Shown here: positions 1 through 7,900 of the stretch, piece after piece
Numbering within the stretch: position 1 is the first letter of the stretch
Layout: each line of letters opens with the position of its first letter
DNA from: Nitrosomonadales bacterium
Lineage (GTDB): Bacteria; Pseudomonadota; Gammaproteobacteria; Burkholderiales; Sulfuricellaceae
Direction: 5' to 3'
DNA: 15,626 nucleotides
Assembly (NCBI GenBank): GCA_003104895.1
Contig: PQAG01000215.1
Location: forward strand, 1-15,626
Notes under the pieces: model-generated
The model's input: only the letters and a program-made list of their open reading frames with translations
What the model was told of the DNA's origin: nothing
The model's database searches: none
Translations under genes and position numbers: made by a program

Positions 1-1304
1 AAATCCATGCCCATCTTGTCCACCTCATCCAGCAGGAACAGCGGATTGCGCACCGCCACCTTGCTCATGCTTTGCAAAATCTTGCCCGGCATGGAGCCGA
101 TATAGGTGCGGCGGTGACCGCGAATCTCGGACTCGTCGCGCACGCCACCCAGTGCCATGCGCACAAACTTGCGGTTGGTGGCACGGGCGATGGACTGGCC
201 GAGCGAGGTCTTGCCCACACCGGGCGGCCCGACCAGGCACAGGATTGGAGCCTTGAGTTTGTCCACGCGCTGCTGTACGGCAAGATACTCGACAATCCGT
301 TCCTTGACCTTCTCCAGACCGTAGTGATCTTCTTCCAGAACCGCTTCGGCAGCAGCCAGATCCTTGCTGATCTTGGTTTTCTTCTTCCACGGCAATCCGA
401 CCAGGACATCAATGTAATTGCGTACTACCGTTGCCTCGGCCGACATCGGTGACATCAGCTTGAGTTTCTTGAGTTCCGCATCGGCCTTGGCTTTGGCTTC
501 CTTGGGCATCTGCGCTGCCTTGATTTTTTTCTCCAGCTCGTCCAGATCAGCGCCCTCGTCCATGTCGCCCAGTTCCTTCTGGATCGCCTTGACCTGTTCG
601 TTGAGATAATACTCGCGCTGGCTCTTTTCCATCTGGCGCTTGACCCGGCCACGGATGCGCTTTTCAACCTGAAGGATATCAATTTCGGAATCCAGCTGTC
701 CCAGCAGGTGCTCCAGCCGCTCGCGCACCGGGAACATTTCCAGCACATGCTGCTTCTGCTCCAGCTTCAGCGGCAGATGAGCGGCAATGGTGTCAGCCAG
801 GCGTCCAGCCTCATCGATGCTGGCCAGGGAAGTCAGAATCTCGGGCGGGATTTTCTTGTTCAGCTTGACATATTGGTCAAACTGGGCAAAAACACTGCGC
901 ATCATTGCTTCGGTTTCGTGATCGTTTTCAGCGGCTGCAGGAACCACGTTTGCACGCGCGGAAAAATGTGCCTCATCATCGAAGAATTCGGTCACTTCGG
1001 CGCGCTGATTGCCCTCCACCAGCACCTTGACCGTGCCGTCGGGCAGTTTCAGCATCTGCAGAATGCTGGCCACGCTGCCGATGGTGTAAAGATCGTCCAG
1101 GGTCGGTTCATCCTTGGCAGCGGATTTCTGCGCCACCAGCAGGATGTGCTTGCCCGACTCCATGGCCGCCTCAAGCGCCTTGATGGATTTTGGACGCCCC
1201 ACGAAAAGGGGGATCACCATGTGCGGAAACACCACCACGTCGCGCAGCGGCAACAAGGGCAGTTTTACAGTACTGGAAAGCGTTTCATGCGTTTGTAGCG
1301 ACAT
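1..1304 (-). CDS. lon: ATP-dependent Lon protease, N-terminal part (truncated by window edge)
   Basis: This is a cytoplasmic AAA+ serine protease that degrades misfolded and regulatory proteins. About 434 codons are visible, and the C-terminal half with the Ser-Lys catalytic dyad lies outside the window. The N-terminal substrate-binding domain begins MSLQTHETLSSTVKLPLLPL and contains the family signature LRDVVVFPHMVIPLFVGR. A helical linker (MEKSQREYYLNEQVKAIQKE) follows. The AAA+ module has Walker A GPPGVGKTS and, just before the edge, Walker B LFLLDEVDK. The frame at position 1 is the same as at the start codon, so I see no net frameshift. The ATG at 1304 has a modest AAGGTG Shine-Dalgarno about 9 nt upstream. 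The gene lies downstream of tig-clpP-clpX in the usual order but is separated from clpX by a terminator and has its own heat-shock-type promoter. Identity is certain. Confidence 0.97.
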   Translation of the reverse strand, partial: MSLQTHETLSSTVKLPLLPLRDVVVFPHMVIPLFVGRPKSIKALEAAMESGKHILLVAQKSAAKDEPTLDDLYTIGSVASILQMLKLPDGTVKVLVEGNQRAEVTEFFDDEAHFSARANVVPAAAENDHETEAMMRSVFAQFDQYVKLNKKIPPEILTSLASIDEAGRLADTIAAHLPLKLEQKQHVLEMFPVRERLEHLLGQLDSEIDILQVEKRIRGRVKRQMEKSQREYYLNEQVKAIQKELGDMDEGADLDELEKKIKAAQMPKEAKAKADAELKKLKLMSPMSAEATVVRNYIDVLVGLPWKKKTKISKDLAAAEAVLEEDHYGLEKVKERIVEYLAVQQRVDKLKAPILCLVGPPGVGKTSLGQSIARATNRKFVRMALGGVRDESEIRGHRRTYIGSMPGKILQSMSKVAVRNPLFLLDEVDKMGMD

Positions 1305-1343
1305 GGAATATGCACCTTAATAAATGCCAAGTGTTCTTAAATT

Positions 1344-1368
1344 AAGGGGGAGGCCCGGAAATTTCAAG
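1344..1368 (-). promoter_or_regulatory. Sigma-32 (RpoH) type heat-shock promoter of lon
   Basis: On the minus strand, CTTGAA (1368-1363) is followed after exactly 13 nt by CCCCTTAAT (starting at 1349). The RpoH consensus is CTTGAA, 13-14 nt, CCCCATNT. The predicted transcription start is about 30 nt upstream of the lon ATG. The clpX terminator lies just upstream, so this promoter would make lon an independent heat-shock unit, as is known for lon in E. coli. The call rests on sequence match and position. Confidence 0.75.
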
Positions 1369-1414
1369 CCGGGCAGGAAAATAAACTACAGCATGCGGGA
1401 GGGCATGGCAAAGG

Positions 1415-1445
1415 AAAAATCCGGAAGCACAGGCGCGCTTCCGGA
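1415..1445 (-). terminator. Intrinsic terminator of the tig-clpP-clpX unit
   Basis: A perfect 9-bp inverted repeat (TCCGGAAGC at 1420-1428 and GCTTCCGGA at 1437-1445) has an 8-nt loop. On the minus strand it is followed by TTTTT (1419-1415). It starts about 10 nt after the clpX stop codon. This is the classic form of a rho-independent terminator for minus-strand transcription. Confidence 0.85.
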
Positions 1446-1455
1446 ACAACATGTA

Positions 1456-2712
<1,257 letters not shown>

Positions 2713-2747
2713 CGTTTCCTAATCCCAAATCGTCAACCGTTATGCCA

Positions 2748-3377
2748 TTAAGCCGCAGCTTCGGCGCGGTTGACAAGCACTTTATCCACCAGACCGTACT
2801 TCACCGACTGTTCTGCGCTCATGAAGTTATCACGATCGGTGTCTTTTTCAATGGCCTTGATGGTCTGGCCGGTATGTTTCGCGAGAATCTCGTTGAGCCT
2901 CTGCCGCAGATAGAGAATTTCCTTGGCATGGATCTCGATATCCGAAGCCTGCCCCTGGAACCCGCCCAGCGGCTGGTGAATCATCATGCGCGAGTTGGGC
3001 AGGCTGTAGCGCTTGCCCGGAGCGCCTGCCGTCAGCAGCAACGCGCCCATGCTGGCCGCCTGGCCAATGCACAGGGTCGACACGTCCGGCTTGATGAACT
3101 GCATGGTGTCGTAAATCGCCATGCCCGCAGTGACCGAGCCGCCGGGGGAATTGATGTAAAGGTAAATATCCTTGTCCGGGTTTTCCGATTCCAGAAACAG
3201 CAGCTGTGCCACGACCAGATTGGCGCTCATTTCGTTGACCGGGCCGACCAGAAACACCACCCGCTCCTTCAGCAAGCGCGAGTAAATATCGTAGGCACGC
3301 TCGCCACGGCCGCTCTGCTCCACCACCATCGGAATATACCCGAGGCTTTGCGGATCCCAGCTGTTCATTTCAATCAT
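2748..3377 (-). CDS. clpP: ATP-dependent Clp protease, proteolytic subunit ClpP
   Basis: ClpP is a self-compartmentalised serine peptidase that forms a tetradecameric barrel and pairs with ClpX, and with ClpA where present. The protein has 209 residues, which is normal. The catalytic triad is visible: Ser109 in GQAASMGA, His134 in MMIHQPLGG and Asp183 in DTDRDNF. The Ser-His spacing of 25 residues matches the E. coli enzyme. The glycine-rich oxyanion segment INSPGGSV is intact. The ATG at 3377 directly abuts the TAA stop of tig (TAAATG), so translation is probably coupled. A second in-frame ATG lies three codons downstream at 3368, and either may be used because propeptide starts are variable in this family. 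No deviation from the family was seen. Confidence 0.98.
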   Translation of the reverse strand: MIEMNSWDPQSLGYIPMVVEQSGRGERAYDIYSRLLKERVVFLVGPVNEMSANLVVAQLLFLESENPDKDIYLYINSPGGSVTAGMAIYDTMQFIKPDVSTLCIGQAASMGALLLTAGAPGKRYSLPNSRMMIHQPLGGFQGQASDIEIHAKEILYLRQRLNEILAKHTGQTIKAIEKDTDRDNFMSAEQSVKYGLVDKVLVNRAEAAA

Positions 3378-4676
3378 TTACTTTTTTCCCATCAATTCGT
3401 CAAAAACGACCGGCTTGTCCTCAACCCGCACCCGTGTCAGAGCCCATTCGACCACATTGCCTTCCAGCACCAGGGATTCAATCTCGGCCATCTGCTGCGG
3501 ATTGGAGTAAAAATATTTCACCACTGAATCCGGATCTTCGTAGCTTTGGGCAACTTCTTCAATCTGTGCACGAATCTGCTCAGGTTTGGCATTGAGTTCA
3601 TTAGATTTGACCGCTTCCGCCAAAATCAAGCCCAGTGCGACACGGCGTTTTGCCTGCTCGCGGTGCAACTCGGGCGATCGCATGCCATCCAGCATCTGCA
3701 CGCCGTGAGAAGCCATGCTCTGGCGCATTTGCTCCATCAGCCGCTCGATTTCCATTTCAACCAGGGCGGCCGGCAAATCCACTTTCGTTGCCTCAAGCAG
3801 GGAATCCATCACCTGGGCCTTCACCCTTTCCTGCACCCGTTTCTTGCCTTCGCGCTCCAGGCTGGCACGAATTTCGGCTCGCATCTTTTCCAGATCGCCA
3901 TCCGCCACACCCAGGCTCCTGGCAAACTCGGCGTCAACTTCCGGCAGCTTGGGCTCTTCCACCCCATTCAGCGTCACTTCGAAAGTCACACTCTTGCCCG
4001 CCAGATCCTTGGAGTGGTAATCATCGGGGAAAGTCAGGTCAAATTTCTTGCTTTCTCCAGCTTTCATGCCCACGAACTGGTTTTCGAAATCGGGCAGCGT
4101 ACGCCCTTCGCCCAGCACCAGGCCGAAGCCCTTGGCCTGCCCCCCAGCGAATTCGACACCATCCAGCGTGCCGCGATAATCCACATTGACGCGGTCGCCA
4201 GTAGCCGCAGCGCGGTCAACGGCCTGATAGGACACACGCTGCTTGCGCAGGATGTCGATCGTCCTGTTCACTTCATCTTCTCCAACAGTGACGACCGGAC
4301 GCTCGATCTTGCTTGCGCTGATATCGCCCAGCACGACCTCCGGATAGACCTCGAATATCGCCTTGAACATCAGGGACTCCCCCGTACCCTGGTCGGCGCT
4401 GGGTTCGATGCGCGGATAGCCGGCAACCCTCAACTGGCTCTGCTGCACTGCTTCGGAAAACCTTTTCTGCACCGATTCGCCCAGCACTTCCTGACGCACC
4501 TGGTCACCGTGCTGCTGCGCCACAATTTTCATGGGGACCTTGCCCGGGCGGAATCCCTGCATTTTCACCGTGCGCGCCACCTGCTTCAGGCGATTGGCCA
4601 CATCGGCTTCAAACTGCGCCAGGGATACAGCAAGTTCCAGGGTTCTTTCGAGCGGGTTCACGTTATCCGTTTGCAT
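3378..4676 (-). CDS. tig: Trigger factor, ribosome-associated chaperone and peptidyl-prolyl isomerase
   Basis: Trigger factor binds at the ribosomal exit tunnel, shields nascent chains and carries an FKBP-type prolyl isomerase domain. The N-terminal ribosome-docking signature GFRPGKVP is at residues 41-48. The FKBP-like domain is at about 150-240 (GDRVNVDYRGTLDGVEFAGG and following), and a helical C-terminal chaperone domain follows. I place the start at the ATG at 4676 (MQTDNVNP, 432 residues). An AAGGA Shine-Dalgarno sits 8 nt upstream of it. The in-frame GTG two codons earlier (4682) would be only 2 nt from that site. An out-of-frame ATG-TGA pair also occurs at 4684. tig heads the clpP-clpX operon. 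Confidence 0.97.
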   Translation of the reverse strand: MQTDNVNPLERTLELAVSLAQFEADVANRLKQVARTVKMQGFRPGKVPMKIVAQQHGDQVRQEVLGESVQKRFSEAVQQSQLRVAGYPRIEPSADQGTGESLMFKAIFEVYPEVVLGDISASKIERPVVTVGEDEVNRTIDILRKQRVSYQAVDRAAATGDRVNVDYRGTLDGVEFAGGQAKGFGLVLGEGRTLPDFENQFVGMKAGESKKFDLTFPDDYHSKDLAGKSVTFEVTLNGVEEPKLPEVDAEFARSLGVADGDLEKMRAEIRASLEREGKKRVQERVKAQVMDSLLEATKVDLPAALVEMEIERLMEQMRQSMASHGVQMLDGMRSPELHREQAKRRVALGLILAEAVKSNELNAKPEQIRAQIEEVAQSYEDPDSVVKYFYSNPQQMAEIESLVLEGNVVEWALTRVRVEDKPVVFDELMGKK

Positions 4677-4774
4677 CTTCACATTCCTTGATAAACACTT
4701 AAAATTTCGAGATTGATATTTATGACTTTAAAGTCTGCCTGGCACGATCAATGGCACAAAACAAATAATTTTTA

Positions 4775-4783
4775 AGTATAGCA
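4775..4783 (-). promoter_or_regulatory. Extended -10 promoter for tig
   Basis: The minus strand reads TGCTATACT, i.e. an extended -10 TG dinucleotide followed by TATACT (5 of 6 to TATAAT). There is no good -35 hexamer, which fits an extended -10 promoter. It would give a leader of about 90 nt before tig. That leader contains a perfect 12-bp palindrome, GACTTTAAAGTC (4724-4735), of unknown meaning. Confidence 0.5.
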
Positions 4784-4839
4784 TAAGCAGCCAAATCACC
4801 ATGCCCGCACACCCTCGCAACACAAGCGAGCATAGAAAC

Positions 4840-4867
4840 TTGATTGTTCTTGCAAATTTGGTAGAAT
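4840..4867 (+). promoter_or_regulatory. Sigma-70 promoter of the rpsF-priB-rpsR-rplI operon
   Basis: The -35 TTGATT (4840-4845) and the -10 TAGAAT (4862-4867) are separated by 16 nt. The predicted start near 4874 gives a leader of about 60 nt before rpsF, which includes the S6:S18-like hairpin. The call rests on hexamer match, spacing and position. Confidence 0.6.
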
Positions 4868-4885
4868 TGCCTGTTTTTCAACCTT

Positions 4886-4912
4886 GCCTTACCGTCCCGC
4901 ATGGCGGAAGGC
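4886..4912 (+). promoter_or_regulatory. Candidate S6:S18-binding autoregulatory leader hairpin
   Basis: A lower stem GCCTT/AAGGC (4886-4890 with 4908-4912) and an upper stem CCGC/GCGG (4897-4900 with 4904-4907) are joined on the 5' side only by the unpaired ACCGTC, which carries CCG. The S6:S18 leader motif known upstream of rpsF in many bacteria has a bulged CCG next to a stem and mimics the S6:S18 site on 16S rRNA. Position, topology and the CCG agree, but the assignment is inference without covariation data. Confidence 0.5.
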
Positions 4913-4933
4913 TTTAATCCACAAGGAGTGTGC

Positions 4934-5311
4934 ATGCGACATTACGAAATCGTTTTCATCGTCCATCCCGACCAGAGCGAACAGGTTCCGGGCATGGTCG
5001 AACGTTACCGCGGCCTGGTTACGGCCAAGAGCGGCAACATCCACCGCCTCGAAGACTGGGGCCGCCGCCAGCTGGCTTACCCGATCCAGAAAATTCACAA
5101 GGCACACTACGTGCTGATGAACATCGAATGCGACCAGGAAACCCTGGACGAACTGGAACATGCCTTCCGCTTCAACGATGCAGTGCTGCGTTACCTCATG
5201 GTCAACATGAAGGAAGCGGTGACCACGCCTTCCCCGATGATGAAGGAAGAGAAATCCCGCTCGCTGCAATCCCAGGGTGAAGGCGTGGCCGCTCCAGCTG
5301 CTGCAGCCTAA
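4934..5311 (+). CDS. rpsF: 30S ribosomal protein S6
   Basis: S6 binds the central domain of 16S rRNA as a heterodimer with S18 in the small-subunit platform. The protein has 125 residues and begins MRHYEIVFIVHPDQSEQV. Typical features are DWGRRQLAYPIQK near residues 42-54 and FRFNDAVLRYL near 79-89. An acidic to alanine-rich tail ends AAPAAAA, comparable in position to the variable S6 tail that is glutamylated in some bacteria. The start is the ATG at 4934, which has AAGGAG 5 nt upstream. An in-frame ATG at 4901 would add 11 residues not typical of S6 and lies in the loop of the leader hairpin, so it is rejected. This is the first gene of the operon. Confidence 0.97.
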   Translation: MRHYEIVFIVHPDQSEQVPGMVERYRGLVTAKSGNIHRLEDWGRRQLAYPIQKIHKAHYVLMNIECDQETLDELEHAFRFNDAVLRYLMVNMKEAVTTPSPMMKEEKSRSLQSQGEGVAAPAAAA

Positions 5312-5614
5312 GTGTCTGACAACCGGGTCGTACTGAGCGGCAGAATTATTGCAATCGACCCCTTGCGTTACACCCCCGCCGGCATTCCGGCACGGAACCT
5401 GACCCTGGGGCACCGCTCCAGACAAGTTGAAGCCGGGATGGAGCGCGAAGCCGAATGCGAGGTGCAGGTCATCGCACTGGGCGAACTGGCCCAGCAGACA
5501 GCACGCTGCAGGGTGGATGACGGAATCAGGATACAGGGATTCCTCGCCAGGAAAAGCCGCAACAGCACGCAACTGGTATTGCACGCAAACAGAATTGAAC
5601 TGATAGAAATTTAA
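5312..5614 (+). CDS. priB: Primosomal replication protein N (PriB)
   Basis: PriB is a small OB-fold single-strand DNA-binding protein that bridges PriA and DnaT or PriA-DNA complexes during replication restart. It has 100 residues, begins MSDNRVVLSGRIIAIDPLRY and carries the OB-fold core with GIPARNLTLGHRS and the C-terminal strand region STQLVLHANRIELIEI. The start codon is GTG at 5312 and directly abuts the TAA of rpsF. There is no separate Shine-Dalgarno, so translational coupling to rpsF is likely. Its place between rpsF and rpsR is the conserved beta/gammaproteobacterial arrangement and supports the call. Confidence 0.93.
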   Translation: MSDNRVVLSGRIIAIDPLRYTPAGIPARNLTLGHRSRQVEAGMEREAECEVQVIALGELAQQTARCRVDDGIRIQGFLARKSRNSTQLVLHANRIELIEI

Positions 5615-5627
5615 AGAGGTATACAAA

Positions 5628-5855
5628 ATGGCACGTCAAATGTTCCGCCGCAAGCGCTTCTGCCGCTTCACGGTTGAAGGCATCAAGGAAATCGACTACA
5701 AGGATGTGGATCTGCTCAAGGATTTCATCTCCGAAAACGGCAAGATCATTCCGGCCCGCATCACCGGGACCAAAGCCCGCTACCAGCGCCAGCTGGGCAC
5801 CGCTATCAAGCGCGCCCGCTTCCTGGCCCTGATGCCCTACACTGACCAGCACTAA
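5628..5855 (+). CDS. rpsR: 30S ribosomal protein S18
   Basis: S18 is the partner of S6 in the 30S platform. The protein has 75 residues, the usual length. It has a basic N-terminus (MARQMFRRKRFCRFTVEG) and the conserved block FISENGKIIPARITGTKARYQRQL, followed by IKRARFLALMPYT. AGAGG lies at good distance upstream of the ATG, and the gap to priB is 13 nt. Cys12 is retained at the N-terminus, as in many S18 proteins. Confidence 0.98.
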   Translation: MARQMFRRKRFCRFTVEGIKEIDYKDVDLLKDFISENGKIIPARITGTKARYQRQLGTAIKRARFLALMPYTDQH

Positions 5856-5864
5856 GGAGCCGCC

Positions 5865-6314
5865 ATGCAAGTCATTCTTCTGGAAAAACTGGCCAACCTG
5901 GGTCAACTGGGCGATGTCGTCAAGGTCAAGGATGGTTACGGACGCAACTACCTGATCCCGCAAAAGAAAGCCAAGCGCGCGACACCCGCCAACCTGGCCG
6001 AATTTGAAGCCAAACGTGCCGAACTGGAAAAAGTTCAGGCCGAAGTCCTGGCTCAGGCCCAGGCTCGTGGCGAAAAGATCAACGGCATCACCGTTCAGAT
6101 CGCGCAGAAAGCCGGCGTTGACGGACGTTTGTTCGGTTCCGTGACCACCGGCGACATTTCGGAAGCGCTCAAGGCCCAGGGCCTGGAAGTAGCAAAATCC
6201 GAAGTACGCCTGCCTGAGGGTCCGTTGAAGCAAGTGGGTGATTTCCCTGTGAATCTGTCCCTGCACACTGACGTCACTGCAAGCATCACGGTATCTGTCG
6301 TAGCCGCAGCCTGA
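5865..6314 (+). CDS. rplI: 50S ribosomal protein L9
   Basis: L9 binds domain V of 23S rRNA and extends from the large subunit through a long central helix, influencing frame maintenance. The protein has 149 residues, which is normal. The N-terminal domain reads MQVILLEKLANLGQLGDVVKVKDGYGRNYLIP and includes the family signature GxxVxVxxGYxRNxLxP. A charged helix follows at about 40-75. The C-terminal domain has GRLFGSVTTGDISEAL and DFPVNLSLHTDVTASI. AAGGAG sits just upstream of the ATG. It is the last gene of the operon and is followed by a strong terminator. Confidence 0.98.
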   Translation: MQVILLEKLANLGQLGDVVKVKDGYGRNYLIPQKKAKRATPANLAEFEAKRAELEKVQAEVLAQAQARGEKINGITVQIAQKAGVDGRLFGSVTTGDISEALKAQGLEVAKSEVRLPEGPLKQVGDFPVNLSLHTDVTASITVSVVAAA

Positions 6315-6335
6315 TCGCTGAAGCAAAAACAAAAC

Positions 6336-6360
6336 AAGGGCTGGCGACAGCCCTTTTTTT
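6336..6360 (+). terminator. Intrinsic terminator after rplI
   Basis: A perfect 8-bp stem (AAGGGCTG at 6336-6343 and CAGCCCTT at 6348-6355) is closed by a GCGA (GNRA-type) tetraloop. The strand ends in a run of seven T (6354-6360). It lies 21 nt after the rplI stop and ends the ribosomal operon before dnaB. Confidence 0.93.
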
Positions 6361-6433
6361 GTTTCCGCGCCTGTCTTGCCAATTTTCCTTCGAACCCGGA
6401 AACTTCCGGTTTTAGTCTGAGCAACCTTACCCC

Positions 6434-7798
6434 ATGAGCGACGCACAACTCGACGCCATCAAACTCCCGCCCCATTCCATCGAGGCGGAACAATCCGTGC
6501 TCGGCGGACTGTTGCTGGACAACAGTGCCTGGGACCGGATTGCCGACGTCGTGGCTGAAAGCGATTTCTACCGCCACGACCACCGCCTGATCTTCCGCCA
6601 TATTTTCAGGCTGCTCGAAGGCGGCAGGCCTGCCGACGTCATCACTGTTTCGGAAGCACTGGAAAACAGCGCGGAACTCAACAATGCGGGCGGCCTTGCC
6701 TATCTCGCCGCACTGGCGCAAAACACCCCGAGCGCATCCAACATCAAGCGCTACGCGGAAATCGTGCGCGACCGCGGAGTCATGCGCAAGCTGTCCGAAG
6801 TCGGCACAGCCATCGCCGACAGCGCGTACAACCCGCTTGGCCGCAACGCAGGACAATTGCTGGATGAAGCGGAAGCCAAGGTATTCGAAATCGCCGAAGC
6901 CAACGCGCGCGGCAAGCAGGGCTTCACCGCCATTCAACCGCTGCTGATCCAGGTGGTGGAACGCATCGACGAACTGTTCCAGCGCGACAATCCCAACGAA
7001 GTCACCGGCATCCCGACCGGATTTCACGATCTGGACCAGAAAACCTCCGGCCTGCAGCCCGGCGACCTGATCATCGTGGCGGGACGTCCCAGCATGGGGA
7101 AGACGGCTTTTTCCATCAATATCGGCGAGAATGTCGCGCTCAACACCGGGCTTCCCGTTGCCATTTTCAGCATGGAAATGGGCGGCGCCCAGCTGGCGAT
7201 GCGCATGATCGGCTCCGTCGGCAAGCTGGACCAGCAGAAAATCCGCACCGGGCGGCTGCAGGACGAAGACTGGCTGCGCCTGACCAACGCCGTGGGCAAG
7301 CTCAACGACGCCCCCATTCACATCGACGAAAGCGGCGCGCTCACCGCGCTCGAACTGCGAGCGCGCGCGCGCCGCCTGCACCGGCAGTGCGGCAAGCTGG
7401 GACTGATCATCATCGACTATCTGCAGCTCATGAGCGGCACGGGCGGCGGGGAAAACCGCGCCACGGAAGTATCCGAAATATCGCGCTCTCTCAAGGCCCT
7501 GGCCAAGGAGCTGGAAGTGCCGGTGATCGCCCTCTCCCAGCTCAACCGCAGCCTCGAACAGCGCCCCAACAAACGGCCGGTCATGTCCGACCTGCGCGAG
7601 TCCGGCGCCATCGAGCAGGATGCCGACGTGATCCTGTTCATTTACCGCGACGAAGTCTACAACCCGGATTCTCCCGACAAGGGCAGCGCCGAAATCATTA
7701 TCGGAAAGCAGCGTAACGGCCCCATCGGCACGGTCAGAATGACCTTCCTCGGCGAATACACCCGCTTCGAAAATTATGCGCATGGGGATTCATATTGA
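6434..7798 (+). CDS. dnaB: Replicative DNA helicase DnaB
   Basis: DnaB is the hexameric 5'-3' helicase that unwinds the replication fork and recruits primase. The protein has 454 residues and no intein. The N-terminal domain begins PPHSIEAEQSVLGGLLLDN. A linker leads to the RecA-type C-terminal domain, with Walker A GRPSMGKTA at 217-225 (Lys223), Walker B LIIIDYLQLM at about 324-333 (Asp328), the conserved block ALSQLNRSLEQRPNKRP, DLRESGAIEQDAD and the C-terminal GKQRNGPIG. No good Shine-Dalgarno precedes the ATG, but this N-terminus fits the family. The 73-nt gap after the rplI terminator should contain the promoter, which I cannot identify with confidence. Confidence 0.98.
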   Translation: MSDAQLDAIKLPPHSIEAEQSVLGGLLLDNSAWDRIADVVAESDFYRHDHRLIFRHIFRLLEGGRPADVITVSEALENSAELNNAGGLAYLAALAQNTPSASNIKRYAEIVRDRGVMRKLSEVGTAIADSAYNPLGRNAGQLLDEAEAKVFEIAEANARGKQGFTAIQPLLIQVVERIDELFQRDNPNEVTGIPTGFHDLDQKTSGLQPGDLIIVAGRPSMGKTAFSINIGENVALNTGLPVAIFSMEMGGAQLAMRMIGSVGKLDQQKIRTGRLQDEDWLRLTNAVGKLNDAPIHIDESGALTALELRARARRLHRQCGKLGLIIIDYLQLMSGTGGGENRATEVSEISRSLKALAKELEVPVIALSQLNRSLEQRPNKRPVMSDLRESGAIEQDADVILFIYRDEVYNPDSPDKGSAEIIIGKQRNGPIGTVRMTFLGEYTRFENYAHGDSY

Positions 7799-7833
7799 TG
7801 ATCACCGTGCGCATCATTTCGGCGGAGGCTCAT

Positions 7834-7850
7834 ATTTCGCGCTGCGAAAT
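7834..7850. repeat. Perfect hairpin in the dnaB-alr spacer
   Basis: ATTTCGC (7834-7840) and GCGAAAT (7844-7850) form a perfect 7-bp inverted repeat around GCT. No T-run follows on either side, so it is not a clear terminator. The 102-nt spacer (7799-7900) also holds a 32-codon open frame from ATG 7799 to TGA 7895 whose end lies just before the alr start. I have no evidence that this frame is translated. Confidence 0.4.
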
Positions 7851-7900
7851 GTTATGCCGTAGCCAAAACTTCGCCCATGGCGGCGGAGACTACTGATCCC

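Noticed and set aside
1353..1374. Inverted repeat GCCCGG/CCGGGC upstream of lon as a terminator
   Set aside because: There is no T-run on either side. It overlaps the sigma-32 promoter match and is probably incidental.
3546..4691. Open frame of 381 codons antisense to tig
   Set aside because: It has a His/Leu/Phe-rich composition with no domain pattern, and the tig frame is certain.
4901..4933. N-terminal extension of S6 from the ATG at 4901
   Set aside because: It adds residues not typical of S6, lacks a Shine-Dalgarno and sits inside the leader hairpin; the ATG at 4934 has an ideal AAGGAG.
6396..6409. CCGGAA-AC-TTCCGG palindrome between the rplI terminator and dnaB
   Set aside because: It is a short stem with a loop of only 2-4 nt followed by TTTT. 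It could be a weak second terminator or an operator, but there is too little to support either.
6095..7783. Long open frame (562 codons) on the minus strand opposite dnaB and rplI
   Set aside because: It lies wholly antisense to two certain genes, has no recognisable motifs and no Shine-Dalgarno, and has the composition expected of a frame mirrored from G+C-rich codons.
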